Part shown: positions 45,111-57,480 of the stretch, piece after piece | Position numbering within the stretch: the stretch's first letter is position 1 | Layout: the number at the start of each line of letters is the position of its first letter | Source: Gnetum montanum | Taxonomy: Eukaryota; Streptophyta; Gnetopsida; Gnetales; Gnetaceae | DNA: 64,000 nucleotides | Direction: 5' to 3' | Assembly (NCBI GenBank): GCA_015680685.1 | Contig: MNCI01004512.1 | Location: forward strand, 49,375-113,374 | Program-made: the position numbers and the translations under genes | The notes under the pieces: generated by a model | The model's database searches: none | Seen by the model: the letters and a program-made list of their open reading frames with translations, nothing else | Told to the model about the DNA's origin: nothing

Positions 45111-46375
45111 GGATTGTGTGGGGAATATGAAGGTTGAGGTGATTTTAGTGCAGCAGGGGGAACACAAACTATGAAGGGGTTCTTTGGTGTTTCATAGTTA
45201 TTATTTGTGTAGATGGTGTTAATTATGTATGGCGCTTCTTTAGTATTTAGGGATCTTTATATACGCCCATGGATTGGTTTTGTGGTTTGACTGTTGGCCT
45301 CATCAAAAGTGATGTCACCTCTATCAATCATTTGTTGAATGTCTTGTTTCAAGGTGAAACAATAGTCAGTGCCATGCCCATTACGCTGGTGGTACTCACA
45401 AAACCGGTCTAGTCTAAAGCCTCTTGGAACTGGGGGCTCATCCGGTGTTGCCAAGCTTGGGTTTTCTACCAATTCACAGAATTGATCATGTTTTTGAATT
45501 GTTGCGGGGGAAAATTGTTTATGTTTCATTAGCCCAGCCTTCAAGAGTTGGTCAAATAATTGTGAAGGTTTCATGGGCAATGGTGTGTATTGAGAGGGGT
45601 CTCTCCTCTGAAAGTTTTGCGCATGACTCGGTGTAGCATTTTGTGATGTGGACGGTCTAGGTGCAGCAGCGGGAGCAAGTCTAGTATAGCTAGTAGGGGT
45701 GGTAGATGGTTTACCTTGTTGTTTCGTACTTGTTTGTTGAGTTTCTGCTACTACTGCTACAGTTGCCTTAGCCCTTTCTTTGTCTTTCTTATTATGCTAA
45801 CTTTTAAAGGTTGAATAGGCGGGGTCATGGCTATTTTTTGCTGCTTCTTCAATGTTTTTAATTTGTACAAATGCTTGGCTAAGAGTGCGTGCATTTAGGT
45901 AATACAGTTTGGATTTAACAAAGTCATTCACAGCTCCCTTTAAGATGGTGAGTAAGTATGTTTCGGGGATTGGTTCATGAAGTTCATTTAGTGCAGCACT
46001 CCATCTCTGAATAAATTTTTCTATAGGTTCAAGCGTTACTTTTTTTACCTGTATCAGACTATCCAAGGTTGCTTCAGGTTTCAGGTTGTATTTAAACCTG
46101 GTAACGAACTAGTGTAAGAGATCCTACAAAGAGGATATGGAGTTACGAGGCAAGGCTCAGTACCAATCTAAAGCTCTCCTAGTGAGGGACATGGCAAAAA
46201 CACGTAAGATTGCATGGGGTCATGTCTGAAGCAATAAACATTGTAGTCTAAACGTGACCAGATGGGCATTGGGGTCTCCTTCCCTGTTGTATTTGGTTAG
46301 TTGAGGCAAAGAAACTCCTTTGGGTAGGGTTAATGGTGGTACCGAAGAGCTAATAGGATCATCTTGGTAAAAGTC

Positions 46376-46558
46376 TAATACTTTAAGCTCTTCATTGTTG
46401 GCTGTTTTGAGGCATTTTACCTCATCAGTGAGTTCTTGCATTATCTTTTTAGCTTTGACCTAGTCTTGGGCACTNTCAAAGCTAAAAAGATAATGCAAGA
46501 ACTCACTGATGAGGTAAAATGCCTCAAAACAGCCAACAATGAAGAGCTTAAAGTATTA
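46376..46558. repeat. Perfect 83-bp inverted repeat bracketed by single Ns
   Basis: 46376-46458 and 46476-46558 are exact reverse complements, separated by 17 bases. The second arm is exactly bounded by N at 46475 and N at 46559. This is most likely a mis-joined contig end or reversed gap fill, not biology; A and B lack it at the same place. Confidence 0.95.
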
Positions 46559-47625
46559 NAGTTAGATTGTTGTACAGTGGGCGGGAAAGAAGAAAGTTGA
46601 GTGGTCGGAGGTTGCACTTGTGGAATATTCATGGTGGGTGCTACTAAGGGTGGCATACTGTAAGGGGTGGGTTGTTGTTGTACTTGAGGGACATTCATGG
46701 GTGGAATTGTAGGAGGAGGTATGTTGTAATGAGGGGGTTGATGCAGTTGCATGCCAATCACGACCCACTGTCCAGTTATGATTTGTGAGGGAACACCCTG
46801 AACTTGTTGAGTTGAAGTGGTGAAGGGTATCCCTTGGGTTTGTATTCATGGTATATAGTAAGTAGATGTAGAAGCAGGTATCACAGACATCATCCCAATC
46901 ACTTGGGGTGGGAAGGTCACTCCTACATTAGTTTGAGGGGGGTGTTGTTGGGGTTGTACTTGTAAGAGAGGGAATAACGTGGTGACATGAGGAATAGTGG
47001 GGATGGGTATATTGAATTGAGTATTGGTTATGGAGAAAGTGGGAATAAGAGTGGATGCTTCTTGTTGAGGCACATGTGCTTGAGTGGTTTTAAATGAATG
47101 GAGGGACATGGTCTCCCTTGTGAAAGGCTAAAATAATGGGTTCACGTAAGTATGCGGACTTAGACTATGGTACGAATCCTCGTGTTTGGACTGAGCTGTG
47201 AAATTATCTTCTTCATCTTCATTTTGAGGTTCTATAATGGATTGCCACAAGGTCTGACTCCTGGCCATGAGGAGTTGGGATAGGAGTTCATGGTGGGATT
47301 CAATGAGGGGGATGACATCATAGGTGGTGGGAATGAAGGCATGACCTCCTTTGTGAATTAACTCATAGTGTCTCTTTGCTTCCAGCTCGGCTTGGTCAAT
47401 GACCAGTTTAGCTTGGATTTTAACACAAATAAAATTATACTGTTCAAGTGTTAAGATGGTGAACGTGGGATCCATACCTTGTAGTCTTAATGACCGACGA
47501 GATGGCCCCTGAGGGTTGACCTCACCATGAGTCACTATGGGTCTGGTGGTAGTCACAGGGTATAAGATTGACGTGCCAAGGTCAGAGATGAGGAAAGCAG
47601 AAGTATTGGTGTTCATAGGGTCCAT

Positions 47626-48280
47626 TTTATGTGCTTTAAGTATGACAACATAAAGTAAAAAAATTCGATTAAGTGTTGGACTAGAAGCAAACAAATTTTC
47701 TAAGTGTTGGAACAATGTAAACGGTGTAAACGGGAGAAAATTTGGCTAAGTGTTGTCAGCGTATACAGTGTAAACAGGAACAAATTTGGTTAAGTATAGA
47801 ACAAGTATACTTGTTAGCATACACCCTCAGTGTGTAGACTTGTCTATATAGTGTACACTTGTCTATATAGTGTACACCTAAGTCTAGCAGCGTGTAAGTG
47901 CTAGTGTTAGTGTACAGACCACTCTGAAACCAAACAAGCCGTGTTCAGGGACTGGTGGTAGCATGCAGACTAGATCCACAACATATGGACTAAATCTCCA
48001 ACGTATAGGCTTTAACAATCAGCGTATAGGATGAACAGGAAGCATACAGATAGAGTGGACAACATGCAGATAGGCTAGGCAGCATATACACGCTGAGATT
48101 ACAGCAGATCTGGCTAAATAGGGTGCAGATTTGGAAGGTTCAAAATCAGATCTATGCTAATAGAGTGTAAATCTGAGAAAATTGACTGTAGATCCAGGAT
48201 CACAGGGAGCGGATCTATGAGATGGACTAGTAGATCTGAAGAGATCTACAATGGATCATAGTAGATTTAAGCAACGAGAG
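47626..48280 (-). other. Leader of element D with motif cluster
   Basis: Untranslated region between PBS and gag. From 47750 to 48080, variants of CAGCGTATACAG, AGCATACAG, ACGTATAGG and ACATGCAG recur at about 20-30 bp. From 48100 to 48280, several AGATCT/TAGATCTGA words repeat. Confidence 0.65.
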
Positions 48281-48298
48281 GCCCTCCTTGTAGCGCCA
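48281..48298 (-). other. Element D primer-binding site
   Basis: On the minus strand this reads TGGCGCTACAAGGAGGGC, beginning with TGG as required for pairing to a tRNA CCA end, and lies five bases inside the 5' LTR. A TGGCGC start is common in Tat/Athila-group elements. The tRNA identity was not determined. Confidence 0.7.
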
Positions 48299-48303
48299 TT
48301 TTC

Positions 48304-49832
48304 TGTATTGTCCAAAATCATCGGTGCAAGGCTGGAATGAAAAAAATACCAAGAGATCTACAGACAGGAACAAAAGACTCTACCTTCACTTGAGGGCGAG
48401 CTGGAACTGACGAAGTTAGAGTACCTTGGGTGGTTCACACACAGATCAAACAAGGATTTCCCCAAACGTATGCCAATGTGCCATATGTTGGGTTATGTGT
48501 AAATAGCGTAATAAACGTAAAACAGAACATAAACGTGCAAGAATATAAATAAAGAGGTAAACAAGAATGAATGAAAACTATAAAAAATCTTGACCAGAAA
48601 TGAAGCAACTTTATTGCAAAATGGAGATTACAGTGCACTAGTCTGGACGTAGTTGTGGATCTGACACAAGGTGGACAAAGAGCCCCGGTGGATGCGGATG
48701 GATGATAGTATGCTAGTTTGGACTGCAGGCATAGCATGAAGGCTATATGATCAACGTGCAGGGTGGAAGTCCAGTGTATAGGGTTAGTGTTCGAAATGGT
48801 CTCAAAATCTCCTTTTTTCTCTTCCTCCTCCTCCTCCCTCTCTTTTTTTTGTGGAAAATTGGGGTTTTTATAGGTTTTAGGGCATGAAATTCAGATTTGG
48901 AGTAATATGAGTGGCTATTGGTGAGAAAATTTTGGGCTGGATGACATGTGGCTACGTTGCCCGAGTGCAAAGAATATTACAACTGTACAGCGTGCTACAT
49001 GCCAACGTGTACACGCTGGGCGTATGAGCCCAGCGTACAGACTTGACCAATACAAAAGAATTAAACTTTACAAACGAACATTACTGTTACAATAGAGAAT
49101 CTTGAACTTGGCCCTTGGATTTGAGCTCTGGTATCATGAGAATGGTAGTTGTAGATTTTCAGCTCATTTGGACTTAATCTAATATGGGTTTGAAAGGCTT
49201 CAAGTGGCGTACGCTGTGTTATGCACTGGACGCTGGGCATGCACGTTGGCATGCATGAATGAAAACCCATCATTTGGAGCCCAAAATTTGATTTTCAGGT
49301 GCTTGAGATGATGCCCAATAGTTGCCCTACCTCCAAGAGTTGATTTTAGGTGAAAATATTGCTCTTTGGTGCCTTTTTTGGGTCTTTTTTGGTGGTGTAC
49401 ACTGGTTAGCGTACACCAAAATGTACCCAACGTACACACATGTAAATACCTCATTTCAGGGCCCAACATTTGATTTTTAGGAGGTTGAGAGCTATTGGGG
49501 ACCTTGGTGAAGGTCTTGGGGGGTCCAGACACTCAATTCTGGCATGTTTTGGCTCATTTTTGGGGCCCAAAAGTTGCTGCACGCTGGGCGTGCAGGCTTG
49601 TGTGCAAGAAGTATACTTAGTTAAAACTAAGTGTTTTGACTTTGAAACTTACATTTCTTATTGCCAGATGTTGATGTAGTCTCCAATGGATCTCAGGGAA
49701 CTTTTACTTGCTTGATTTGACTCTGTTTGATGCCGTTTGTGAAGTTCGCAAGTTTCGGTCATGCTGGGAAGCATCATGACTTAGCTTAATTCTTGTCCAA
49801 AATTGTTAGGTCCAAATTTTTGTGGTGTTTCA
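48304..49832 (-). repeat. Element D 5' LTR
   Basis: Starts TGTATTG and ends GGTGTTTCA on the plus strand, aligning with 31392-32936. The TATA-like CTATAAAAACC on the minus strand is at 48863-48873. Several CpG motifs seen in the 3' LTR have become TG or CA here, and one motif stretch (near 49395) is shorter. Confidence 0.95.
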
Positions 49833-49837
49833 TTTAG
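49833..49837. repeat. Target-site duplication (right) of element D: TTTAG
   Basis: Second copy of the perfect 5-bp duplication matching 31387-31391. Confidence 0.92.
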
Positions 49838-50099
49838 GCCATTCAAGAGGCTATTCTATAGAGGCTATGTGATTGACTAGGGTCTCAGGCTCAAGATCTA
49901 AGTAATTCATGTCAATAAATCATTCAACATCATTGTGAGGTTCACTTAGGCTCAAAGGTAAACTAAAATGCATTCAAGTGTTTGTACTCCAATCTTGCAC
50001 ATCAACCAAAAGCACATTAAGTGGAAACTATGTGATAAAATGATTAAATATTTTCAAAGTAATGTAAAATACTTTAGTAATAATGTATGGATGATTCAA

Positions 50100-50520
50100 A
50101 ACACATTACATCAATGGTTGAACAAGGTTAAGAAATGGTCAATGAAGGCTAAATAGGTAGGTTAAGGAAAATAAGGTGAAACAAAGGTCAAATTATGCTT
50201 GAATGAGTCCAAATGAAGGCCAAACGATGATCAAATAGGGCCAAATGATGGTCAAACACCATCAAATGATATCAAGCAAGGCCAAACAAGGTCCAATTGA
50301 TGTCAAATGACATCAACTAAAGTCAAATCAAGGCAAGTAAGGTCCAAATGATGCTAAATGATGAAAAAATGGTGCCAAATTATATAAAAATGATAAAAGT
50401 AAAGACAAATGGCAAAAAATGATATAGAAATGAAGGTCAGTAATGTGAACCAATGTTGAGTAAGGTTAAAACATGATGGAATAAGGTCAAACTAGGTAAG
50501 GTGAAAAACATATGGTAAAA
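50100..50520 (+). repeat. Degenerate TCAAATGA minisatellite (element A)
   Basis: Same block as 8400-9060 in B: GTCAAATGAT, GCCAAATGATGG and GGTCCAATTGATG variants at 15-35 bp. It lies directly upstream of exon 1. The 191-bp array present in B is absent here. Confidence 0.75.
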
Positions 50521-50687
50521 CATGGTTAATATTGATCAATCAGGCTTACATTTTTCTAGTTTTAAGCCTTAGTGGGCTATGGTGGAAGGCTCTAGGGTTA
50601 ATGGGAGAGTTTGGGCATTTGAGGAGGTCATTTTGAGCCTATTTGGAGATAAACAAGAGTTGAAGGTTTTGTGTTTATTTATCCAAG

Positions 50688-53600
50688 ATGTCAAAGAGAA
50701 AAGGAGGAACCAACAAGAATCTAGCTTTGGAGGAGGTAGACATTATTGCTAGAGGTATTTCTCACCTTCCAAGATTTTCAATCAATGAAGGCTCTTCTAG
50801 CATGAATACAAGGTACCGTTCATTAACTATTTCTTACCTATTTTTAGCCAAAGTATGGAAGTGTTTGTAGTGCCTAGGTTTGTGTGTTGGAACAATTTTA
50901 ATTTTGAGTAGCTTAAATGTTGAATTTAGGTTGTGTCAACATGTTAATATCATGATTTTTTCCTTAGGACCTTTCTATAAAATAGTTTTAATCTTTTTTT
51001 TGGCCCAATATATGCATTTTGACTATTTTTTTTGCCTAAAACTAGTTATAATTTGCAATTTTTTATAAGGATGTGGTAAAATTTTTTCAAATTTTGAGGC
51101 CATAGGATTATTCTATAGTGTTTAATGGTCATATTAGTGGTTGAATCATTATTTTTAGAGCTATGGTTAATTTTTTATGAATTTTTCCATAGACTAATGC
51201 ACAATGATTTTTTTAGTTTTTACCTATTTTTGTTCATCAAAGATAGGTAGTGTTGATACACTTTAGAAATTTTTTTTATAAATTTCCCAACATCCCAGTA
51301 ATTTTTGGGATAGTGTAGGAGGGTTCTGCATAGGTTTTGGAATTTTTTAAATTTTTTTCACAATTTTCCTAGAGGTTTCATTACAACTATTTCACTACAA
51401 AGAAGGTGTTTTTTTTTGTAAAAATTTGTAAGCAATTATAGTATATTTTGTTAATTTTTATGCTACTATTGTAATGTTAGAATGTATTTTATGTTGAATT
51501 ATGGACATTTACATTGCCTAGGCTTAGAAAGGTTTTTGATAATTGTTTGTCAAATTTTTGTTTACATGAATTGCTTGATATAGTTGCAGCTTTAGCTATT
51601 GGGCATACAAGCTTCCAAGCCTGCACTAGTAGTGTTGGTCTACATTTTGTATTTTGTTAGGTATGTATAAGACTTATAATGGTTATTTACATGATGTATA
51701 TTGGTATTCAATAGCTATTTGAATTTTTTTTTCAAATATTTAGCTAGCTTTCCTAAAGTTTTTACTATAGTTGGTTCATTGAAAACTAGGATTTCTAGTC
51801 AAAATTTCATCAAATTTAAGTTCAAAATTTTATAGCTATTAATGCATTGTTAATCATGAGTTTAAACTTGTTACAAGCTTCTTCTCATAGTTTGATGTTC
51901 AACATAAAAGTTTTGTAAATTTCTATATGCATATTTCAACTATGTGATTACCATCAATGTTTTGTGTTATTTGATTTTCTTTTTAGTTCTTAGGTGAAAA
52001 ATGACAATAGTTTGAATTTTTGGCTTTTTATTATTATTTTAACTTTGAATTTAGTATTTTGGTCTTGCATGTGAATGTTGATATTATATTTGTCATTTTT
52101 TATTTGTTTTTAAATTTATGCTTATTGTTATATGGTGTTTTAATGGTTATTTTTCAGTTTTGTAGGACCTTCTTGAAATCCATTCTAGTGGTTTTTGAAT
52201 TGGTTGGAATTCTATGCTGCATAAACACCCTAAGACTAAATAATTTTCCACCTAACATGATCCTAGATTATGATTATCTTTGGTTCAAGCTTGGGATCAA
52301 AAAGTTCTTAGCATTCATCCTAAAGAACTTTAGTATGATGTTATGGTCACACTTGGCCTCTGACATTACAATAGTGATTGTAGAGACTTTGCTACCCCAT
52401 TCTACTAGCCTTATCACCAAGTTCATGATAGATGACCTTGCCACTCATGTGGAAGATGACCATCATGATGGCATGTACACACCAAGAACACGCAAGTTAT
52501 TCCAAATTGAAATATGCCTGAGTTTATTCAGTATAATGTCAATAACATGTTAATCATAGGCCATTGAGTCCATACTTTGTTTGAAAATCCTCCTAGCACT
52601 ATCTACCAATTGTAAGCATAAGTGCCATTCTAAGTTTTTGTTCGCTTGTTGTTGTCATTAGGCTATTTGGTTATAGGGCTTTTTTGTTGCATTTGTATGC
52701 TATAGGTATAAAGTGCATGATAAAGGATTAATTAAAAGTGATCAAGTTCTACCCTTGGCACATACAAAATTAGAGATTTTTATGTAAGGATCATTTGTGA
52801 GACTTGTGGTGTTGGGATAGCTCAGGGATGAATTCAACAGATATGCTTCTCATTACTTTGAAGTCTACCAAAAGTGTTTGGACAACAAGACTACTCATGT
52901 TTTGTGGGCCCTTCTAGATTTAGAAATACATGCCCTCATGGCTTTTAGGACCCCTATGTTCGTTAAACTAGGTAAGAAAATTTGATGGTTCTTATTTTTT
53001 AATTTTTTGGTTATTAATGTCAATGTTCTCTAGTTGTGTTATTTTTTAGTTTTTTAGGCCTTAATTGTTTAATGGGTTTTAACTGTGTGAGTAAAAATTT
53101 AATTTTGATAATTTAACTATGTTTGTTATATATTTCTTGTTATTTTAGTTTTGTGCGATGTGCTCATGATTAAAAGCTAACTAGATATTCATGTTATGTT
53201 ATCGATCCTGTGCCTAAATCTACTATTGCTGTAATCACCTCGAGATGTGCTAAGGAGACACTCATTCTTAAGTGGAGTGAAGTAGATTCAAAGAAGTAGT
53301 GGTTGGCTAGAAGAGCATCCAAAGAGATCTAGGAAAGAATTGTAAATGCAGATTTACTTAATTTGTTAATGATTCCTAGCCCATCCATTTCTACAGTAGA
53401 GATGATGAATGTCATTAACTCCTTTGACAAAGGAGTGAAGACATTCATGTCTCATGTTCACGGTGTGCCTATCACCTTAACCATCAATGAATCTACATTC
53501 AATGACCTATTTTCATACCTTGTGATGGCATGAAGGTTTCCACAAACGTAGGAAAAGAGATGGACCATAGGAAGGAGGTGGAAGAATGACTTAATACTTC

Positions 53601-56006
53601 TTGTGGTAGTGGTGGGTTACCTATAGACTAGTGCTAGGTCATAGAGGTGAATGATATGCATCCATTATTCTACTCTAGGGTGTTTCCTAGGTTTCTATCA
53701 CAAAAGAAAATCCTTGGCATTTGAAAGGATTAGACCATGAAGAGGGTCCTCCCTGAGGGTTTTCAATTGAATTGGGCTACTCACTTGATCTTTGGGCTGA
53801 GGGATGAGATCCAAAAATTCTGGAACAACCTTGAAACAATATGCCATATGCATTTTGCATTTGTTGCAACATATCTAAGGAGTTTTGTAGAATTATTAGT
53901 GGTCAAGAAGGATGGAAAATAGATAAGTCATTATTCATCCCAATTTTTCAAACCTTGGGTGAAACATGTTGTTCTAGTCATGCAAGTTTAGAACCCACAA
54001 GTTAAGGATATTGGGAAGTCATTGTTTGTTATCACTAAGAAATTTAGTGGTGCACATTGTTATTCCCTTGATAGCATGGTGATTGAACCCCATATTACTC
54101 TTAGAAATGCTAAGAGAGCCAAGGGGTTATGTGCTAAGGCTGATGGTACAACCAAAGCAAAATTGAAGTGGCCACTAGTTAAAGAAACTATCACTGTTGT
54201 TGAATAGCCAACAAAAAAGAAGATATTTCGTAGAATTGGCTAGGCACATCACATTGTTTTAGGTATGTGTTAATTCCATGCTTTGTTATTTTTGGCTCCT
54301 TGTATTATTTTTCATATTTTTGATGTTATGTGCATATTTATGTTATTATATTACTTTTAAGCAAAGTTTGTTAACTTGTTCTACATTTTGTCATTGCTAT
54401 TTTTGTAGGCAAACACTAAGAACTTATAGCCCAGACTATAGTAGAGGTGGAGAAAAAATGACAAGAAGAGGAGACACTAAGGAAATAGGAGGGGGTTGAA
54501 CCAATACCTAATAAAATTTTGGATGCCTTGGATGCCATATTTGAAGATTCAACCTTTGATGATGAAACTCATGTTCACATCCCACAAAGTCTTTTAGGTA
54601 TTATGCATTTTAGTTCATGTGTTGTATCTTATAATATCTTGTTGAATTTGGTTTTAATTTTTAGTTGATGGTTATACTTATTATAGTTCTTGAACCCCTC
54701 CTAGAAGCATCCATTTCCACGTTTCATATGAAACCATGGGCTAAAGTTCCTAATAAGACTGAGTTTATGCAAGGGATGGTTGAAGACATGATTGATCAAT
54801 TGCAACAAATTTCTCTTGATGATGGTAAGAATAATATCATACTTTGTCTAATTTTTTTTATCATTTATGTGTTTTTATATCTTATTTTATAACTTTTATG
54901 TCTTTTTCTATTTTATATTACATGGTTCTAATAGTTTAAAGCATTTTTGATATTTTTGTTATTACTATTTCTATGTGTTTATTTTTTTGTTGTGTTGTTT
55001 ACAGAGTCCAAAGTTGGATGGGATCCTAATTATGATGTTGAGCTTAACAAGTTTTCTAGACTAGTGCTTGAAGTAGAAAATGTTCCATGAAGATTATATG
55101 AGAATGCCACTGTTCCAATGAATTCCTATGAGAAAGAGTTGTAGTGTTGGAGAAAAAAACCAAGTGGTAGGCTGAGGAGATCAAAGATCTTAGGGACCAT
55201 AAGAAGTTTGTAGAGGATTGCATAGCCAATAGAGACTCCTTGCATATTAAGAAGATAGAATGGTAGCACTATTAAAATGCCATCCATGGTAAGGTTGCTC
55301 TAGCTAAAAGTAATGTAGAAAACAAGATCCAGATGGACTTGTTAGTCCATAAGATTAGAGATTTGTGGGACTATTGTGCTTGGGTCCTTAAGTGAGAAAA
55401 GGTACAAAAGGACCACAAGCACAAATATAAGGTGGAAAATGAGAATTACTATAGGTGGTTGTAGAAGGAGGCTATAAAGAGTTGAAAGTTGGAGATGTTT
55501 GTGTAGGAAATCAATGTAGAGGAGTCCTTTAAGTTGTTTGAAGACTCTCGAGTGATGTCCAATTCCCCAGCTTCTCAGATTACTATTGCTTTAGAGGAGG
55601 AAACTACTGCTACCTTCTCATGATAGCCTCCAACATGGACTAATATTAAGAGGAGGAACATCTTGATGGGTGTGAACCTTGGGAACATGAACATGACCAA
55701 AGAACAAATTCTTTGTCATTTAGATACTGGTGTCCTAAGCTTTCCTCTAGATCACCTTACACCAAAACCTCCATAGGTTTGTTTGTTTAAATTTTTATTT
55801 TCATCTACTTTAATTTAGTTTGTATTTTATTTTTGTTTTCATTTTTTTGTTTTACTATTATGTTTTGGCTACACATGTTACTAATTAATCTTTTGTTTTA
55901 TTTTTTATTTTTGTTTTTGTTTTTGGTGCAGGCACCAGGTGATGGTAACAACCCTATTGTCCTTGATGATGATGATGTTCCTCCTCCTCCTCTAGTTTTT
56001 CCTTAG
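50688..56006 (+). pseudogene. Antisense eight-exon gene, copy in element A (unknown family)
   Basis: Exons: 50688-50812, 52166-52611, 52706-52971, about 53206-54262, 54409-54597, 54665-54824, 55005-55776 and 55932-56006. Exon 1 (125 bp, same length as in B) starts MSKRKGGTNKNLALEEVDII and ends at a clear AAG|GTACC donor. Intron 1 is 1.35 kb and T-rich. Exon 2 keeps TFLKSILVVFELVGIL and LWFKLGIKKFLAFILKNFSM. Exon 4 keeps MMNVINSFDKGVKTFMSHVH, GVPITLTINESTFNDLF and a basic end (KKKIFRRIG). Exon 7 is a charged, Trp-rich coiled-coil-like stretch. Exon 8 ends DDDDVPPPPLVFP. Stops are mostly TAG at CAG-like positions. The acceptor of exon 4 has decayed. Confidence 0.78.
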
Positions 56007-56790
56007 GCCTACTAGTGTTGTCATATTTTTTGCTATTCTAGTTATGATGTTAATGTTATTTTTATTAGCTATTCATAGTCATTGGAGACTATGTAGGATA
56101 GTTCATTGTCTATTTATTTGTTGCATAGTGTAACCATGGCTATTAGACTTTCATCTATTTCTTTTATCATTCTTAACTAAATTTTTATTTATAACACTGT
56201 GTGATTGTGGCTATTGATCATGGAAATTTTGGTTATAATATTTTTTTTTAAGTTTTCCTATAGGTTCTAGCATTTTTATTCTTATGTATTTCTAGGTATT
56301 TTATGATTTACTCATGTGAAAAGGCTATGTTGGTTAACATGCAATGCTATAAGATAAAAATTTTGTAAAATGTAAATGGTATATTAGTCAAGTGAGATAA
56401 AGCACAAACTATGGTATAATGGTTGCAATAATGATATGGAAGAAAAATGTTATGAATGTATTGCTAGTTTAAGGCCTTGGCAAGCCATTGTAAATAACGT
56501 TTTTGTAGATTTTTCATGTTTTAAAATATCTATGAATTTTTCAGGGTTTAAATTTTTTATGGTATTTTTATGTTTTAAAAGAAAAAGCATAAAAGGTAAA
56601 TTGTTGATAAGAATAAATTATAAATTTCATGCAAAAATAAGGCTAATACAAGACAAATCATGGTAATGAAAAACATAACATGTAAACAAAGTTTCAAATC
56701 TAGGCTATGAAATAAAAGTAACAAGAAAAAAGGCCACATGGTCATTAAGATAGGGGCAAGTGAGTAGGGAAAATACTCAATAATGTAATT
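56007..56790. other. Spacer between antisense gene and protease, element A
   Basis: AT-rich, no gene seen. One CTAGTTTAAGGCCTTGGC unit lies at 56463-56481, the counterpart of the repeat blocks in B and D. Confidence 0.5.
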
Positions 56791-57480
56791 GCTTCCTAAT
56801 CTTTGAAATATTAGGAAGAGCATATAGTCTCCATTGTACAATATTATACTCCCCATTTTTCTCATTGACCATGTTGAATGGAGCTCTTCCCATAGTGCAT
56901 CGACAATTTGATTTTTTTTTTTGGTTTTTTCTTTGTCTACTCTATCGAGCTTCTCAATTTTGCTTTTGATAACAGGAGTTTCTTCTTAAACATCCACTTT
57001 GAACCCTTGCTCCATGACAAAGTTATTGACCAACAAGGAAACTACACTATTGCCATGAATAATTATTTCACCTCTCTCATAAGGTAGGTGAATTTCTTAA
57101 TGGATTGAGGAGGAAAATGCTCATAATTGAATTACCTAGGGACTCCCTAGGATGAGGTTAAATCCTAGTGTCTCTTCAACTACCAAGAAGTTGCCTGATG
57201 TCCCACTATGAAGTCTAACGATATCAAGCCATTTACTGCAACTTGTGATCCATTAAAGGATTGTAGAGTAGAAGTAAGAGTACTTTACATGTTCTCTAGT
57301 AGGTTTAATTATTCAACTATGGTGAAAGGTATGACATTGGTGGATACCCCATTGTTAATGTGCATAATATGTACTTTTTATTATCTAATCCTTATAGTTA
57401 TGAAGAGAGAGTCCCTTGTTATCTTACCATCTTAGGGGTTGATTTTAAATTTGCTATCACAAAATATTAGTGTGGTTGAC
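56790..57480 (-). pseudogene. Protease remnant of element A
   Basis: Matches B 17690-18400 and D 43693-44422. The active site reads NNG (near 57345-57365), as in B, against DDG in D. The LPYE-like region near 57080 is visible with stops. Confidence 0.65.

Larger units (their letters stand above)
44514..47625 (-). pseudogene. gag of element D
   Basis: Likely start is the Met at 47625 (MDPMNTNTSAFLIS). The N-terminal domain has LTLEQYNFICVKIQAKLVID and YELIHKGGHAFIPTTYDVIP, conserved in A and B. A Pro/Gln-rich linker (46570-47110) follows, then the gag core (46220-46440 with DFYQDDPISSSVPPLTLPKG and LPQLTKYNREGDPNAHL; 45797-46066 with EPIEKFIQRWSAALNEL). Next come the zinc-knuckle-like CEYHQRNGHGTDYC (about 45360-45400) and a C-terminal region with repeated PF.V.VPP units (44880-45110). 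Stops and the inverted artefact at 46476-46558 break the frame. Confidence 0.85.
31392..49832 (-). mobile_element. Element D: youngest Tat-like Ty3/gypsy element with antisense gene (18.4 kb)
   Basis: Complete structure: LTRs of 1545 and 1529 bp, perfect 5-bp TSD, PBS, polypurine tract, and gag, protease, RT, RNase H, aRH and integrase on the minus strand, plus the antisense gene between protease and RT. It has many more CpG dinucleotides and longer open frames than A or B. It belongs to a related but distinct family: its LTRs align only at their ends and in short motifs with those of A and B. Gag-pro ends at its own stop (about 43693), so pol is a separate open frame starting near 37830. The LTRs differ at many positions, so it is not a very recent insertion. 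Confidence 0.93.

Noticed and set aside
46441-46761. 106-codon minus-strand frame across two Ns
   Set aside because: Part of it is the reverse-complement arm between Ns, so the C-terminal third is an artefact.
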